Part shown: one piece after another, positions 9,048 through 18,230 of the stretch
Layout: each line of letters starts with the position of its first letter
Position numbering within the stretch: the first letter of the stretch is position 1
Assembly (NCBI RefSeq): GCF_902459705.1
Contig: NZ_CABPRU010000010.1
Span: forward strand, 1 to 64,000
Length of the DNA stretch: 64,000 nt
Direction: 5' to 3'
From: Pandoraea terrigena
Lineage (GTDB): Bacteria > Pseudomonadota > Gammaproteobacteria > Burkholderiales > Burkholderiaceae
The notes under the pieces: generated by a model
Database searches by the model: none
Told to the model about the DNA's origin: nothing
What the model saw: the letters and a program-made list of their open reading frames with translations, nothing else
Translations under genes and position numbers: made by a program

Positions 9048-10475
9048 TTAGTTGAAACGCACGTACTCGAAGTCGATCGGCTGACGGTTGATGCCGAGCG
9101 GGGGCGGCGCGATCCAGTTGGCGAACTTGCCCGGCTCGGTCACGCGGCCCATGAGCGACGCCACATACGCGCGATCCTCCGCCGACGGCAGCCATTCGCG
9201 CTCGTGCGCGGCCCATTCGGCCTCGCTCACCACACGGCCGTCCGGCGACACGCGCACCCCCGCGAACGTGCCGATCTGGCGATTGAACGCCTTGTGCGGC
9301 ACGGTCAGGCGGAAGTCGATCCCGGCCTTCTCCAGCACCTTGTTCCAGCGATTCACGCCCGCGACCGAGTCCTTGATGTAGTCGTCGCGCAGCACTTCGT
9401 TCATCGCGTTGAGCATCGGCACTTCGCGCTCGACGAGCCGGCCGTTGTCCACGTCCAGCAGCCGGTACATCTGGCCGTTGAGTTGATGGTCGTCGTCGCG
9501 CTTGCCCTCTTCATAGCGGCCCTTCAGGCCCGAGCTGTAGAAGATGGCCGCGTTCGACGACTGATCGGCACCGAACAGGTCGATCGTCACGGAATAGTGG
9601 AAGTTGACGTAGCGCTGGATCGTCGGCAGGTCGATCACGCCGGCGGCGCGCAGCTTGGCGACATCGTCGGTCTTCAGCTCGTTCATCACCTGCGCCGTGC
9701 GAGCGATCACGCGCGAGACGCCCGATTCGCCCACGAACATGTGGTGCGCCTCTTCAGTCAGCATGAACTTCGTGGTCCGCGCGAGCGGATCGAAGCCCGA
9801 CTCGGCCAGTGCCGAGAGCTGGAACTTGCCATCGCGATCGGTGAAATACGTGAACATGTAGAACGCCAGCCAGTCCGGCGTCTTTTCGTTGAACGCGCCG
9901 AGAATGCGCGGATTGTCTTCGTCGCCCGAGCGGCGGCCGAGCAGCGCTTCGGCTTCTTCGCGGCCATCGCGGCCGAAGTAGCGATGCAGCAGGTAGACCA
10001 TCGCCCACAAGTGGCGGCCTTCTTCCACGTTCACTTGGAACAGGTTGCGCAAATCGTACATCGACGGCGCCGTCAGTCCGAGGTGACGCTGTTGCTCGAC
10101 CGAGGCGGGTTCCGTGTCACCTTGCGTGACGATGATGCGGCGCAGGTTCGCGCGGTGCTCGCCCGGCACGTCCTGCCACGCGGCTTCGCCCTTGTGCTCG
10201 CCGAAGTGGATCTTGCGATCGGCGTCACCCGGCGTGAGGAAGATGCCCCAGCGATAGTCCGGCATCTTCACGTGATCGAAGTGCGCCCAGCCGCTCGGAT
10301 CCACGCTGACCGCCGTGCGCAGATAGACGTCGAAGCCGTGCGAGCCTTCCGGGCCCATGTCGCCCCACCAGGACAGGAAGTTCGGCTGCCACTGTTCCAG
10401 CGCACGTTGTAGTGTGCGGTCGTCCGACAGGTTGACGTTGTTAGGGATCTTCTCGCTGTAGTTGATCGAAGCCAT
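9048..10475 (-). CDS. boxB: Benzoyl-CoA 2,3-epoxidase, oxygenase subunit BoxB
   Basis: The 475-aa product matches BoxB length. It is the diiron monooxygenase that converts benzoyl-CoA to 2,3-epoxybenzoyl-CoA with oxygen. The two Glu/His iron-ligand motifs are visible: NVEEGRHLW and, about 60 residues on, TEEAHHMF. The start at 10475 follows GAGGA. It lies between boxC and boxA on the same strand. Confidence 0.96.
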   Translation of the reverse strand: MASINYSEKIPNNVNLSDDRTLQRALEQWQPNFLSWWGDMGPEGSHGFDVYLRTAVSVDPSGWAHFDHVKMPDYRWGIFLTPGDADRKIHFGEHKGEAAWQDVPGEHRANLRRIIVTQGDTEPASVEQQRHLGLTAPSMYDLRNLFQVNVEEGRHLWAMVYLLHRYFGRDGREEAEALLGRRSGDEDNPRILGAFNEKTPDWLAFYMFTYFTDRDGKFQLSALAESGFDPLARTTKFMLTEEAHHMFVGESGVSRVIARTAQVMNELKTDDVAKLRAAGVIDLPTIQRYVNFHYSVTIDLFGADQSSNAAIFYSSGLKGRYEEGKRDDDHQLNGQMYRLLDVDNGRLVEREVPMLNAMNEVLRDDYIKDSVAGVNRWNKVLEKAGIDFRLTVPHKAFNRQIGTFAGVRVSPDGRVVSEAEWAAHEREWLPSAEDRAYVASLMGRVTEPGKFANWIAPPPLGINRQPIDFEYVRFN

Positions 10476-10571
10476 CGTGGGAATCCTCGTGTCTCGTACG
10501 TATTCTGTATAAAACGTCTCGTCAGGTGCCGCCGCCCGGCGTTCGTCGCCAGGCGCGGCACCGCTCATTCG

Positions 10572-12227
10572 TCAGACGCGGTTCAGGTCGAACTGCGCCT
10601 TGTTGCCCTTGCCGTAGACCTTGAGCGCGCCCTTCTCGCCCACGGCGTTCGGACGGATGAAGATCCAGTTCTGCCACGCCGACAGACGGCCGAAGATGCG
10701 GGTATTCATCGTCTCCTTCCCGTTGAAGCGCAGGTTCGCTTCCATGCCGGTGAGCGCGTCGGGCGACATGGCCGCACGCTCCTCGATCGCGATACGGATT
10801 TCGTCCGGCCAGTCGAGGTCGTCGACAGCGGCGGTGACCAGTCCGAGACGCTCCGCCTCATCGGGGCGCACCTGGCGGCCGATGGTGGCGCGCGCGGCGT
10901 CGAGTTCCGCCGCATCTTCGTAAAACCGCCGTGCCAGTCGCGATTGATCGGTGACCATCGGCAACAGGCCGAAATTGACGTCGGTGAGCGTGATCGCGGG
11001 TTCGTCTTCCTCGCTGGCGGGCAGCGACGCCATGTACGTGCGGTCGGCCGCGAAGGCGAATTCGGCCAGCGTGCCGGCGAAACACGAATCCGGTTCGATC
11101 AGGGCGAAGAGCGAACGTGACGACACGTCGATACGCGCAAACGTACGGCGCAACATGCCGATGGTCTCGCGGACGAACCAATGATCCTGATGCGCCAGCA
11201 GCGACGCATCGGCGGCCAGCACATGTTTCGCTTCGCCCTCGGTGCGCAGCAGCCACGTGCCGATATCAAGTTCGTTCGTGCGCAGATTGAGGATGGCGTC
11301 GTCGAGTTCGCGCGCCATTTTCAGCGGCCACCAGTTCACGCCTGCGGCCTCGATACCGGCGATGTCCGCGGGCGGCTCGGACGTCGGCGCCTTCACGGTG
11401 AGGCTGGCAGTCCGGTTGGCGCGGTCAATTTCCACATCGACGAATTCGTAACGGATGGCGTCCGGCTCGTCGGTGCGCTCAATGCGCGTGAGCGTCACGC
11501 CCTTGCCGCCTGGGCGGTTGCTGCCTTGCGCCAGCGCCAGCGCGCGAGCCGACACCGTTTGTGCAAATTGTGCGGGCTTGACCACCTCGTCGACCAGGCG
11601 CCATTGCTTGGCGCGCTCGCCACGAATGCCCTCGACGATGGTGCAGAAGATGTCGGCGCGGTCGTTGCGCACGTGACGCTTGTCGGTCAGCCGGGTGAGG
11701 CCGCCGGTGCCCGGCAGCACGCCCAGCAGCGGGACTTCCGGCAGCGCGACCGACGACGAGCGGTCGTCGACCAGATAAATCTCGTCGCAGGCCAGCGCGA
11801 GCTCATAGCCGCCGCCTGCGCACGCGCCGTTCACGGCGGCGAGGAACTTCAGGCCGGAATGACGGCTGGCATCCTCCAGACCGTTACGCGTTTCATTGGT
11901 GAACTTGCAGAAGTTGACCTTCCACGCATGCGTGGACAGACCGAGCATGAAGATGTTCGCGCCCGAGCAGAACACGCGATCCTTGGCGCTGGTGACGACC
12001 ACCGTCTTGACTTCCGGGTGCTCGAAGCGGATGCGCTGAACGGCATCGTGCAGTTCGATGTCCACCCCGAGATCGTACGAATTGAGCTTGAGCTTGTAGC
12101 CTTCGCGAATGCCACCGTCTTCCGAAATATCGATCGCGAGCGTCGCCACCGAGCCTTCGAAGCTCAACTTCCAGTGCTTGTACTGCGTGGGATCCGTACG
12201 ATAGTCGACGCGGGGTTTGCCGAACAT
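10572..12227 (-). CDS. boxC: Benzoyl-CoA-dihydrodiol lyase (epoxybenzoyl-CoA hydrolase) BoxC
   Basis: The 551-aa protein has two crotonase-like halves, as in known BoxC. It opens the ring of 2,3-epoxybenzoyl-CoA to 3,4-dehydroadipyl-CoA semialdehyde and formate. The first half has the oxyanion-hole segments VFCSGANIFML and AAVNGACAGGGYELA. The start at 12227 is chosen over one 15 nt upstream because GGAGG lies at the right distance. It is the first gene of boxCBA, directly under a sigma-70 promoter overlapped by a BoxR-type operator. Confidence 0.96.
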   Translation of the reverse strand: MFGKPRVDYRTDPTQYKHWKLSFEGSVATLAIDISEDGGIREGYKLKLNSYDLGVDIELHDAVQRIRFEHPEVKTVVVTSAKDRVFCSGANIFMLGLSTHAWKVNFCKFTNETRNGLEDASRHSGLKFLAAVNGACAGGGYELALACDEIYLVDDRSSSVALPEVPLLGVLPGTGGLTRLTDKRHVRNDRADIFCTIVEGIRGERAKQWRLVDEVVKPAQFAQTVSARALALAQGSNRPGGKGVTLTRIERTDEPDAIRYEFVDVEIDRANRTASLTVKAPTSEPPADIAGIEAAGVNWWPLKMARELDDAILNLRTNELDIGTWLLRTEGEAKHVLAADASLLAHQDHWFVRETIGMLRRTFARIDVSSRSLFALIEPDSCFAGTLAEFAFAADRTYMASLPASEEDEPAITLTDVNFGLLPMVTDQSRLARRFYEDAAELDAARATIGRQVRPDEAERLGLVTAAVDDLDWPDEIRIAIEERAAMSPDALTGMEANLRFNGKETMNTRIFGRLSAWQNWIFIRPNAVGEKGALKVYGKGNKAQFDLNRV

Positions 12228-12262
12228 GATTGCCTCCAACACGAATAATGATCTTGTTGGAT

Positions 12263-12294
12263 TGCAATATAGTGCAGCACAAAGACAGCGTCAA
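12263..12294 (-). promoter_or_regulatory. boxC promoter with overlapping BoxR operator
   Basis: On the minus strand TTGACG (12294-12289) and TATATT (12271-12266) are exactly 17 bp apart, a near-consensus sigma-70 promoter. TGCAATATAGTGCA (12263-12276) matches the TGCA-N6-TGCA pattern known for BzdR/BoxR and covers the -10 box. Bound BoxR should block RNA polymerase until benzoyl-CoA releases it; this mechanism is taken from characterised BzdR/BoxR systems. Confidence 0.82.
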
Positions 12295-12339
12295 CTAATT
12301 TTCCATATAAAAATGAATTATTTTGCATTCCCATGACGG

Positions 12340-13254
12340 TCAATCTGACGACAATTGCACGGCGAGACGTCCACGCAATTGTAGATAGGCATCGGCCAGC
12401 ACGCGCCCACTGGTGTCGAAGCTCATATCCGCCTTGGCATAGAAGTCCTGCCGGCCGACCAGGATGCGCTTCAGGTCGTCCATCGCTTCCGCGTTGCCCG
12501 ACATCGGACGCAAATCACCCTGCGCCACCACCCGCTTCATGTGCTCTTCGGGCGCGGCCTGCAGCCACACCGTATAGCAGTGGGTGAGCAGGAAGTTGAA
12601 CGTCGCGGCGTCGCTCACGATACCGCCCGGCGAGGCGATCACGGCGCGCGGGTGCTCGGCCACGACGGCTTCGAGCGCACGCAATTCATAGCGGCGGTAA
12701 GCGCTGGCGCCATACAGCGAATAGATCTCCGACGGCGGACAGCCGGCTAGCTGCTCGATCACGCGATTGAGTTCGACGAACGGCACGTGCAAGTCGTCGG
12801 CGAGCATGCGGCCCAGCGTCGACTTGCCCGCGCCACGCAGCCCGATCAGCGCGATACGGCCGCGCCGGTCCGGGTCGCGCTCGCTACCGGCAAACAACTC
12901 GCTGAGCGCCTGACGCGCGCGCGTGAGCGCCTCGCCGTCACGGCCATGCAGGATTTCACGAATGAGCAACCACTCGGCCGACGATGTCGTCTCGTCACCC
13001 ACGATTTCTGCCAAAGTGCAATTTAGTGCCTGTGCGAGCTGACGCAGGAACAGCACAGACGCGTTACCGACGCCCGACTCCAGATTGGCCACGTGGCGCT
13101 CGGAGACACCGGCATCCAGCGCCAGCGCCTTGCGCGTCAGGCCGCGCCGGGCGCGCAGCGTGCGCACGCGCTCGCCCAGCGCGACCAGGAAAGGGTCTTT
13201 CTCACTGGCGCCTCGCGCCGTTGGCACCCCATCGGCTTGCGCACTCTTATTCAT
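12340..13254 (-). CDS. boxR: BoxR, benzoyl-CoA-responsive repressor
   Basis: The 304-aa protein has the BzdR/BoxR architecture. An XRE-type helix-turn-helix lies at about 30-85, then a linker, then a shikimate-kinase-like domain with a P-loop (GLRGAGKSTLG) that in this family binds benzoyl-CoA instead of acting as a kinase. It lies directly upstream of boxC on the same strand, with its own promoter region at 13255-13325. A degenerate operator in that region suggests control of its own gene and of the plus-strand box genes. Confidence 0.95.
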   Translation of the reverse strand: MNKSAQADGVPTARGASEKDPFLVALGERVRTLRARRGLTRKALALDAGVSERHVANLESGVGNASVLFLRQLAQALNCTLAEIVGDETTSSAEWLLIREILHGRDGEALTRARQALSELFAGSERDPDRRGRIALIGLRGAGKSTLGRMLADDLHVPFVELNRVIEQLAGCPPSEIYSLYGASAYRRYELRALEAVVAEHPRAVIASPGGIVSDAATFNFLLTHCYTVWLQAAPEEHMKRVVAQGDLRPMSGNAEAMDDLKRILVGRQDFYAKADMSFDTSGRVLADAYLQLRGRLAVQLSSD

Positions 13255-13281
13255 CTGATGAGATCCTCAAAACAGGTAACA

Positions 13282-13323
13282 TGTAATATATTGCTTGACA
13301 GCCAAAATTGCATGCTCTAATTT
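13282..13323 (+). promoter_or_regulatory. Promoter/operator of the plus-strand box genes
   Basis: TTGACA (13295-13300) and TAATTT (13318-13323) are 17 bp apart, a good sigma-70 promoter pointing at the DUF4863 gene and leaving a leader of about 200 nt. TGTAATATATTGCT (13282-13295) is a two-base-degenerate version of TGCA-N6-TGCA just above the -35, and another TGCA lies in the spacer (13309-13312). BoxR control of this side is inferred. Confidence 0.7.
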
Positions 13324-13525
13324 TCACCATGCGCCGATAAAAAAGCAAACGCGGACCGGAAATTCCGAGTCGTGCCGTTGATCGGCGTCATATCAACAGA
13401 CAGTGCGCCAACCGTGGTGCGCGATCGACAGCCCATTGCCCAGGCAATGCCCGTCCGGACTTCCCCGGGCCTTCGTGCTGCCGCCGCGACCGGAGTCGCC
13501 ACTGCGACGTCCCCAGGAGACATGG

Positions 13526-13996
13526 ATGGATGTGCCCCAATTCCAGGCGCTGATTGCCGACCTGACACGCCAACTCGATGGCCGCGCCCTCGACGCCCCC
13601 CTTGCCGACTGGCTCAACGCGCATTACGGCGCCGGCTCGCCGGGTTACGAAGCGCTTGCCGACGCTTGCCGCACCGGCGTTGCCGAAGGCTGGCTGTGCA
13701 ACCGCGAAGGCGGTGGCATCCGTTACGGACGCGTCATCAAGCCCACCCCCGATACGCATGGCTTTTCCGTCGACGTGGTGGACATGGCCGATCTGGCTGG
13801 GCCACACCATACGCATCCCAACGGTGAAATCGATCTGATCATGCCGCTCACCCCCGGCGCAACGTTCGACGGACATCCGGCGGGCTGGTGCGTCTACGGT
13901 CCCGGCACGGCGCATCGGCCGACAGTTGCCAGCGGGCGCGCCCTCGTGCTGTACCTGTTGCCCGACGGCGCCATCGAATTCACGCGCAGCGCCTGA
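13526..13996 (+). CDS. DUF4863 family protein of the box cluster
   Basis: The 156-aa start at 13526 follows AGGAGA. The sequence carries a cupin-like GPHHTHPNGEIDLIMP segment, whose His and Glu residues could bind a metal, and ends near a second His (GTAHRPTV). DUF4863 includes 4-hydroxylaminobenzoate lyase (PnbB); no nitrobenzoate genes are near, and members of this family also occur in box clusters. A side role in aromatic acid or CoA-thioester handling is plausible but unknown. It is first in the plus-strand box operon, 32 nt before boxD. Confidence 0.85.
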   Translation: MDVPQFQALIADLTRQLDGRALDAPLADWLNAHYGAGSPGYEALADACRTGVAEGWLCNREGGGIRYGRVIKPTPDTHGFSVDVVDMADLAGPHHTHPNGEIDLIMPLTPGATFDGHPAGWCVYGPGTAHRPTVASGRALVLYLLPDGAIEFTRSA

Positions 13997-14028
13997 TCCG
14001 GCGCCCCCTCCCTGATATCCCTCGGTTC

Positions 14029-15627
14029 ATGCTCATGCGTTCCCCTGCCTTGCTGGAAAATTACGTCGCTGGCCAATGGGTGGCCGGCGGCGGCGCGCCC
14101 ACCGCACTCACCGATCCCGTGACGGGCGAGACACTCGCCTTCGTGTCGAGCGCCGGCCTGGATCTCGACGCCGCGTTCACCTTCGCGCGAGACGTCGCCG
14201 GACCGGCGCTGCGCGCCTTGTCGTACGGTGAACGCGCCAAGCGACTCTCGCAGATCGTCACCACCCTGCAGGCGAACCGCGACGACTACTACGCGATCGC
14301 CACGGCCAACTCGGGCACGGTCGCCACCGACTCCGCGGTCGACATCGACGGAGCGATCTACACGCTATCGACATATGCCAAGCTCGGCGCGACGCTGGGC
14401 GACACGCATACGCTGCTCGACGGCGTCGCCATGCCGCTGGCCAAGGATGGGTCGTTCGCCGTGCGTCACGTGTTCCGGCCGACACCCGGCGTGGCGCTGT
14501 TCATCAACGCATTCAACTTCCCCGCCTGGGGATTATGGGAGAAGGCGGCCGGCGCGTTGCTCGCGGGCGTGCCAGTGATCGTCAAGCCTGCGACCTCGAC
14601 CGCATGGCTCACGCAGCGCATGGTGGCCGATGTCGTCGCCGCAGGCCTTCTGCCGCCGGGCAGCCTGTCGGTGATCTGCGGCAGCGCCGCCGGTCTGCTC
14701 GACCGGATCGGGCCGTTCGACGTGGTCTCCTTCACCGGCTCGGCGGACACTGCCGCCACGCTGCGCGCGCATCCGGCGTTCACCGAACGCTCAGCGCGCA
14801 TCAACGTGGAGGCCGACAGCCTGAACAGTGCCGTCCTGCTGCCCGACGCCGCCCCCGGCACTACCGCGTTCGATCAGTTCGTGCGCGAGGTGGCACGCGA
14901 GATGACCGTCAAGGCGGGCCAGAAGTGCACGGCCATTCGTCGCGCGATGATCCCCGTCGAGCACTTCGACGCGGTGGCGTCGGCCATTGCCGGGCGCCTG
15001 GCCAAGACGGTCGTCGGCAATCCGCGCAATGAGACCGTGACGATGGGCTCGCTCGTGAGTCTGGCGCAACAACGTGCCGTGCTCGACGGCATCGCCCATT
15101 TGCAGGCGGAAGCCGAAACCCTCTACGACGGGAACCTCGACGGCGATCGCAAGACCACCTTCGTCGACGCCGGTGCCGACAGTGCTTGCGTGGCTCCCGT
15201 GCTGCTCGGCCTGCGCGATGGCGCGCGCGGGCAACGGGTGCACGACACCGAAGTCTTCGGCCCCGTAGCGACGCTCGTCGGCTATCGCGATCTCGATGAA
15301 GCGCTCGCACTGGCCAAGCGTGGGCAGGGCTCGCTCGTCGTCTCGCTGTACAGCAACGACGCCGTTGCCATGCGCGCGCCCGCCCTCGCGTTGGCCGACG
15401 CGCACGGTCGCGTGCACGCGGTCGATCCGTCGGTCGCGAAGACACAGACGGGGCACGGCAACGTCATGCCGCAATCGCTGCATGGCGGCCCGGGCCGCGC
15501 CGGCGGCGGCGAGGAACTCGGCGGCCTGCGCGCGTTGCGCTTCTATCACGTGCGCTCGGCCGTGCAAGGCCCCGCCGCGCTGATCGAAGCGATCACGCAA
15601 GATGCCGCCGAACTCCCGAAGGCGTAA
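14029..15627 (+). CDS. boxD: 3,4-dehydroadipyl-CoA semialdehyde dehydrogenase BoxD
   Basis: The 532-aa aldehyde dehydrogenase oxidises the BoxC product to 3,4-dehydroadipyl-CoA with NADP+. The catalytic cysteine is C300 in VKAGQKCTAIRR, and the general-base Glu lies in NVEADSLN. The cofactor segment is NAFNFPAWGLWEKAAGALLAG. The C-terminal MPQSLHGGPGRAGGGEELGG region fits the MaoC/PaaZ-like ALDH branch. The start is either 14029 or the Met two codons later; neither has a strong ribosome site, which suggests translational dependence on the gene before. Confidence 0.94.
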   Translation: MLMRSPALLENYVAGQWVAGGGAPTALTDPVTGETLAFVSSAGLDLDAAFTFARDVAGPALRALSYGERAKRLSQIVTTLQANRDDYYAIATANSGTVATDSAVDIDGAIYTLSTYAKLGATLGDTHTLLDGVAMPLAKDGSFAVRHVFRPTPGVALFINAFNFPAWGLWEKAAGALLAGVPVIVKPATSTAWLTQRMVADVVAAGLLPPGSLSVICGSAAGLLDRIGPFDVVSFTGSADTAATLRAHPAFTERSARINVEADSLNSAVLLPDAAPGTTAFDQFVREVAREMTVKAGQKCTAIRRAMIPVEHFDAVASAIAGRLAKTVVGNPRNETVTMGSLVSLAQQRAVLDGIAHLQAEAETLYDGNLDGDRKTTFVDAGADSACVAPVLLGLRDGARGQRVHDTEVFGPVATLVGYRDLDEALALAKRGQGSLVVSLYSNDAVAMRAPALALADAHGRVHAVDPSVAKTQTGHGNVMPQSLHGGPGRAGGGEELGGLRALRFYHVRSAVQGPAALIEAITQDAAELPKA

Positions 15628-15763
15628 CCTATTCGTCATGCGTCGCCGCAAGCCGTCGCAGTCAAGGTGATTCATCCAGGCGCCGCCAGAGCGCCGGCAA
15701 GTCCTCACGCCGCGCGTCCACCCGTCTCACGTGTGCGTCGCGCGGTGATCCACCGGAGACAAC

Positions 15764-17335
15764 ATGGAAGCCGTACTCACCCCACCGCCGGCGAGCTTCA
15801 ACTTCGCCGCGCATCTGGAGGCGCTCAACCGCGCTCGTGCTGCCAAGACGGCCTATCTCGACGACACGCGCACCCTCACCTATGGCGAACTGGCCGAGCA
15901 AAGCCGACGTTTCGCGACCGGGCTCACGCGCGCGGGCATCCATCGTGAAGAGCGCATCCTGCTCATCATGCTCGACACCGTCGACCTGCCGGTCGCCTTC
16001 CTCGGCGCCTTGTACGCCGGCGTGGTGCCTGTCGTCGTCAACACGTTGCTCACGGCCGACGACTACGCGTACATGATCTTGCACAGCAAGGCGCAGCTCG
16101 TGATCGCGTCCGGCGCGCTCATGCCGACCGTGCAGGCCGCGCTCGACAAGGTGGCCGAGGGGGCCACGCCACCGCCGTGCGTCGTCTCGCAACCGATTGC
16201 GACCGAGGCAGGCGCCGCCAGCGCCCTGCCAACCTTCGACGCCCTCGTCGACGGCCCCCCGAGCGCACTGCCCGCCGCCACCGACGGCGATGACATCGCG
16301 TTCTGGCTGTACTCGTCGGGCTCGACCGGCAAGCCCAAGGGCACGGTGCACACGCACGCCAACCTCTACTGGACGGCCGAGACGTACGGCCGCCACGTGC
16401 TCGGCATTCGCGAGGACGACATCGCCTTTTCCGCCGCGAAGCTCTTCTTCGCCTACGGGTTGGGCAATGCGTTGACGTTCCCGCTCTCGGTCGGTGCGAC
16501 CGTCGTGCTGATGGCCGAGCGCCCGACGGCGCAAGCCGTGGCAAAACGGCTTCGCGAACATCGCCCGACGATCTTTTATGGCGTGCCGACGCTCTACGCC
16601 AATCTGCTCGCCTCACCACACCTGCCTGCCCGTGACGATGTGGCGTTGCGCCTGTGCACGTCGGCGGGCGAGGCGCTGCCGCGCGAAATCGGCGAGCGGT
16701 TCACGGCGCATTTCGGTGCGGAGATTCTCGACGGCATCGGCTCGACCGAGATGCTGCACATCTTCCTGTCGAATCGTGCCGGTCAGGTCGCCTACGGGAC
16801 CACGGGCAAACCGGTACCGGGCTACGCCGTCGAGTTGCGCGACGAAGACGGCCATCCCGTACCCGACGGCGAGATCGGCGATCTGTATATCAAGGGGCCG
16901 AGTGCGGCGCTCATGTATTGGTGCAATCGCGAGAAATCGCGCGCGACGTTCCTCGGCCAGTGGCTCAAGAGCGGCGACAAGTACCAGCGCCTCCCCGATG
17001 GGCATTACGTCTACGCGGGACGCAGTGACGACATGCTCAAGGTCAGCGGCCAGTACGTCTCGCCCATCGAAGTCGAGATGGTGCTGATGCAGCACGACGC
17101 GGTGCTCGAGGCGGGCGTCGTCGGACGCGACGACAATGGCCTGACCAAGACGCAAGCCTTTGTCGTGCTCAAGCCAGGCGTTGCCGCGACCGACGAGATG
17201 GCCACCGAACTGAAGGCGTTCGTCAAGGCGCGCCTCGCCCCGCACAAATACCCTCGCGAGTTGGTTTTCGTCGACGATCTGCCGAAGACGGCGACGGGCA
17301 AGGTGCAGCGCTTCAAGCTGCGCGAGTTGCTTTAG
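15764..17335 (+). CDS. bclA: Benzoate-CoA ligase
   Basis: The 523-aa adenylate-forming enzyme activates benzoate to benzoyl-CoA using ATP, the entry step of the box pathway. The phosphate-binding motif SSGSTGKPKG is at 184-193, and the catalytic lysine is K513 in PKTATGKVQR. Length and the YSSGSTG core fit the benzoate-CoA ligase family. The start has AGACA-type upstream sequence but no strong Shine-Dalgarno. It lies 136 nt after boxD and 14 nt before the hydrolase gene. Confidence 0.95.
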   Translation: MEAVLTPPPASFNFAAHLEALNRARAAKTAYLDDTRTLTYGELAEQSRRFATGLTRAGIHREERILLIMLDTVDLPVAFLGALYAGVVPVVVNTLLTADDYAYMILHSKAQLVIASGALMPTVQAALDKVAEGATPPPCVVSQPIATEAGAASALPTFDALVDGPPSALPAATDGDDIAFWLYSSGSTGKPKGTVHTHANLYWTAETYGRHVLGIREDDIAFSAAKLFFAYGLGNALTFPLSVGATVVLMAERPTAQAVAKRLREHRPTIFYGVPTLYANLLASPHLPARDDVALRLCTSAGEALPREIGERFTAHFGAEILDGIGSTEMLHIFLSNRAGQVAYGTTGKPVPGYAVELRDEDGHPVPDGEIGDLYIKGPSAALMYWCNREKSRATFLGQWLKSGDKYQRLPDGHYVYAGRSDDMLKVSGQYVSPIEVEMVLMQHDAVLEAGVVGRDDNGLTKTQAFVVLKPGVAATDEMATELKAFVKARLAPHKYPRELVFVDDLPKTATGKVQRFKLRELL

Positions 17336-17349
17336 GAGATGACAAGACG

Positions 17350-18180
17350 ATGTCGGACGTACAGTTCGCCCGGATCGAGACGGCCTCGCACGGCCCGCTC
17401 TCGCTGGAATACCGATGGCTCAACCCCGAGCTTGCCGATGCCCCGCTGCTGGTCTTCCTGCATGAGGGGCTGGGCTCTGTCGCCATGTGGAAAGACTGGC
17501 CGCAGCAGTTGTGCGACGCAGGCGGATTTCGCGGCCTCGTGTATTCGCGCAACGGCTATGGCCGCTCCACGCCGCGCCCGCATGGCGAGAAGTGGCCGGT
17601 CGACTTCATGCACCGTCAGGCGCGCGAAGTGTTGCCCGCGTTTCTCGATGCGGTAGGCATTGGCCCCGAGCAGGCCGAGCGTGTGTGGCTCGTCGGCCAT
17701 AGCGACGGCGGCTCGATCTCGCTGCTGTTCAGCGCGGCGTTCCCCGACCGGCTCGCTGGCGCGGTGGTGCTCGCGCCGCACCTGTTTGTCGAGGATCTGT
17801 CGGTGCAAAGCATCGCGAAAACGAAAACGGTGTACGAGACGACGGATCTGCGCACCAAGCTCGGCCGCTATCACGACGATGTCGATTCCGCGTTCTGGGG
17901 TTGGAACGATATCTGGCTGGACCCCGCGTTTCGCGAGTGGAACCTGGTGGGCGCGGTGGCCAGCATCTCGAAGCCGCTGCTCGCGATCCAGGGCGAGGAC
18001 GACGAGTACGGCACGATGGCACAGATGGACAGCATTGCCGCGCATGTGGCGCATGCGACAGTGGTGAAACTGCCGGCGTGTGGACATTCACCGCATCGCG
18101 ATGCGCCCGTGCCACTGGGCGAGGCCATCGTCGCGTTCATTGGCCGTCATCACCCTTCGGCGAACCGCCAGGCCGCCTGA
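17350..18180 (+). CDS. Alpha/beta hydrolase of the box cluster
   Basis: The 276-aa protein has the alpha/beta hydrolase fold: an oxyanion-hole HEGLGS segment, the nucleophile elbow GHSDGGS, a late acidic residue in GEDDEYG and a C-terminal His in CGHSPH. It follows benzoate-CoA ligase by 14 nt, so it belongs to the operon. In such a place it could be a thioesterase that relieves CoA trapping, or could hydrolyse a lactone or ester side product. The real substrate is unknown. Confidence 0.88.
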   Translation: MSDVQFARIETASHGPLSLEYRWLNPELADAPLLVFLHEGLGSVAMWKDWPQQLCDAGGFRGLVYSRNGYGRSTPRPHGEKWPVDFMHRQAREVLPAFLDAVGIGPEQAERVWLVGHSDGGSISLLFSAAFPDRLAGAVVLAPHLFVEDLSVQSIAKTKTVYETTDLRTKLGRYHDDVDSAFWGWNDIWLDPAFREWNLVGAVASISKPLLAIQGEDDEYGTMAQMDSIAAHVAHATVVKLPACGHSPHRDAPVPLGEAIVAFIGRHHPSANRQAA

Positions 18181-18230
18181 CGTGGCGGGCGTGCTCCCGC
18201 CGAGGGGGCCGCCCGTGGCAACGAGATCCG

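Noticed and set aside
18184-18201. GGCGGG/CCCGCC hairpin between the box hydrolase and selD as a terminator.
   Set aside because: The stem is only 6 bp and no T run follows on either strand.
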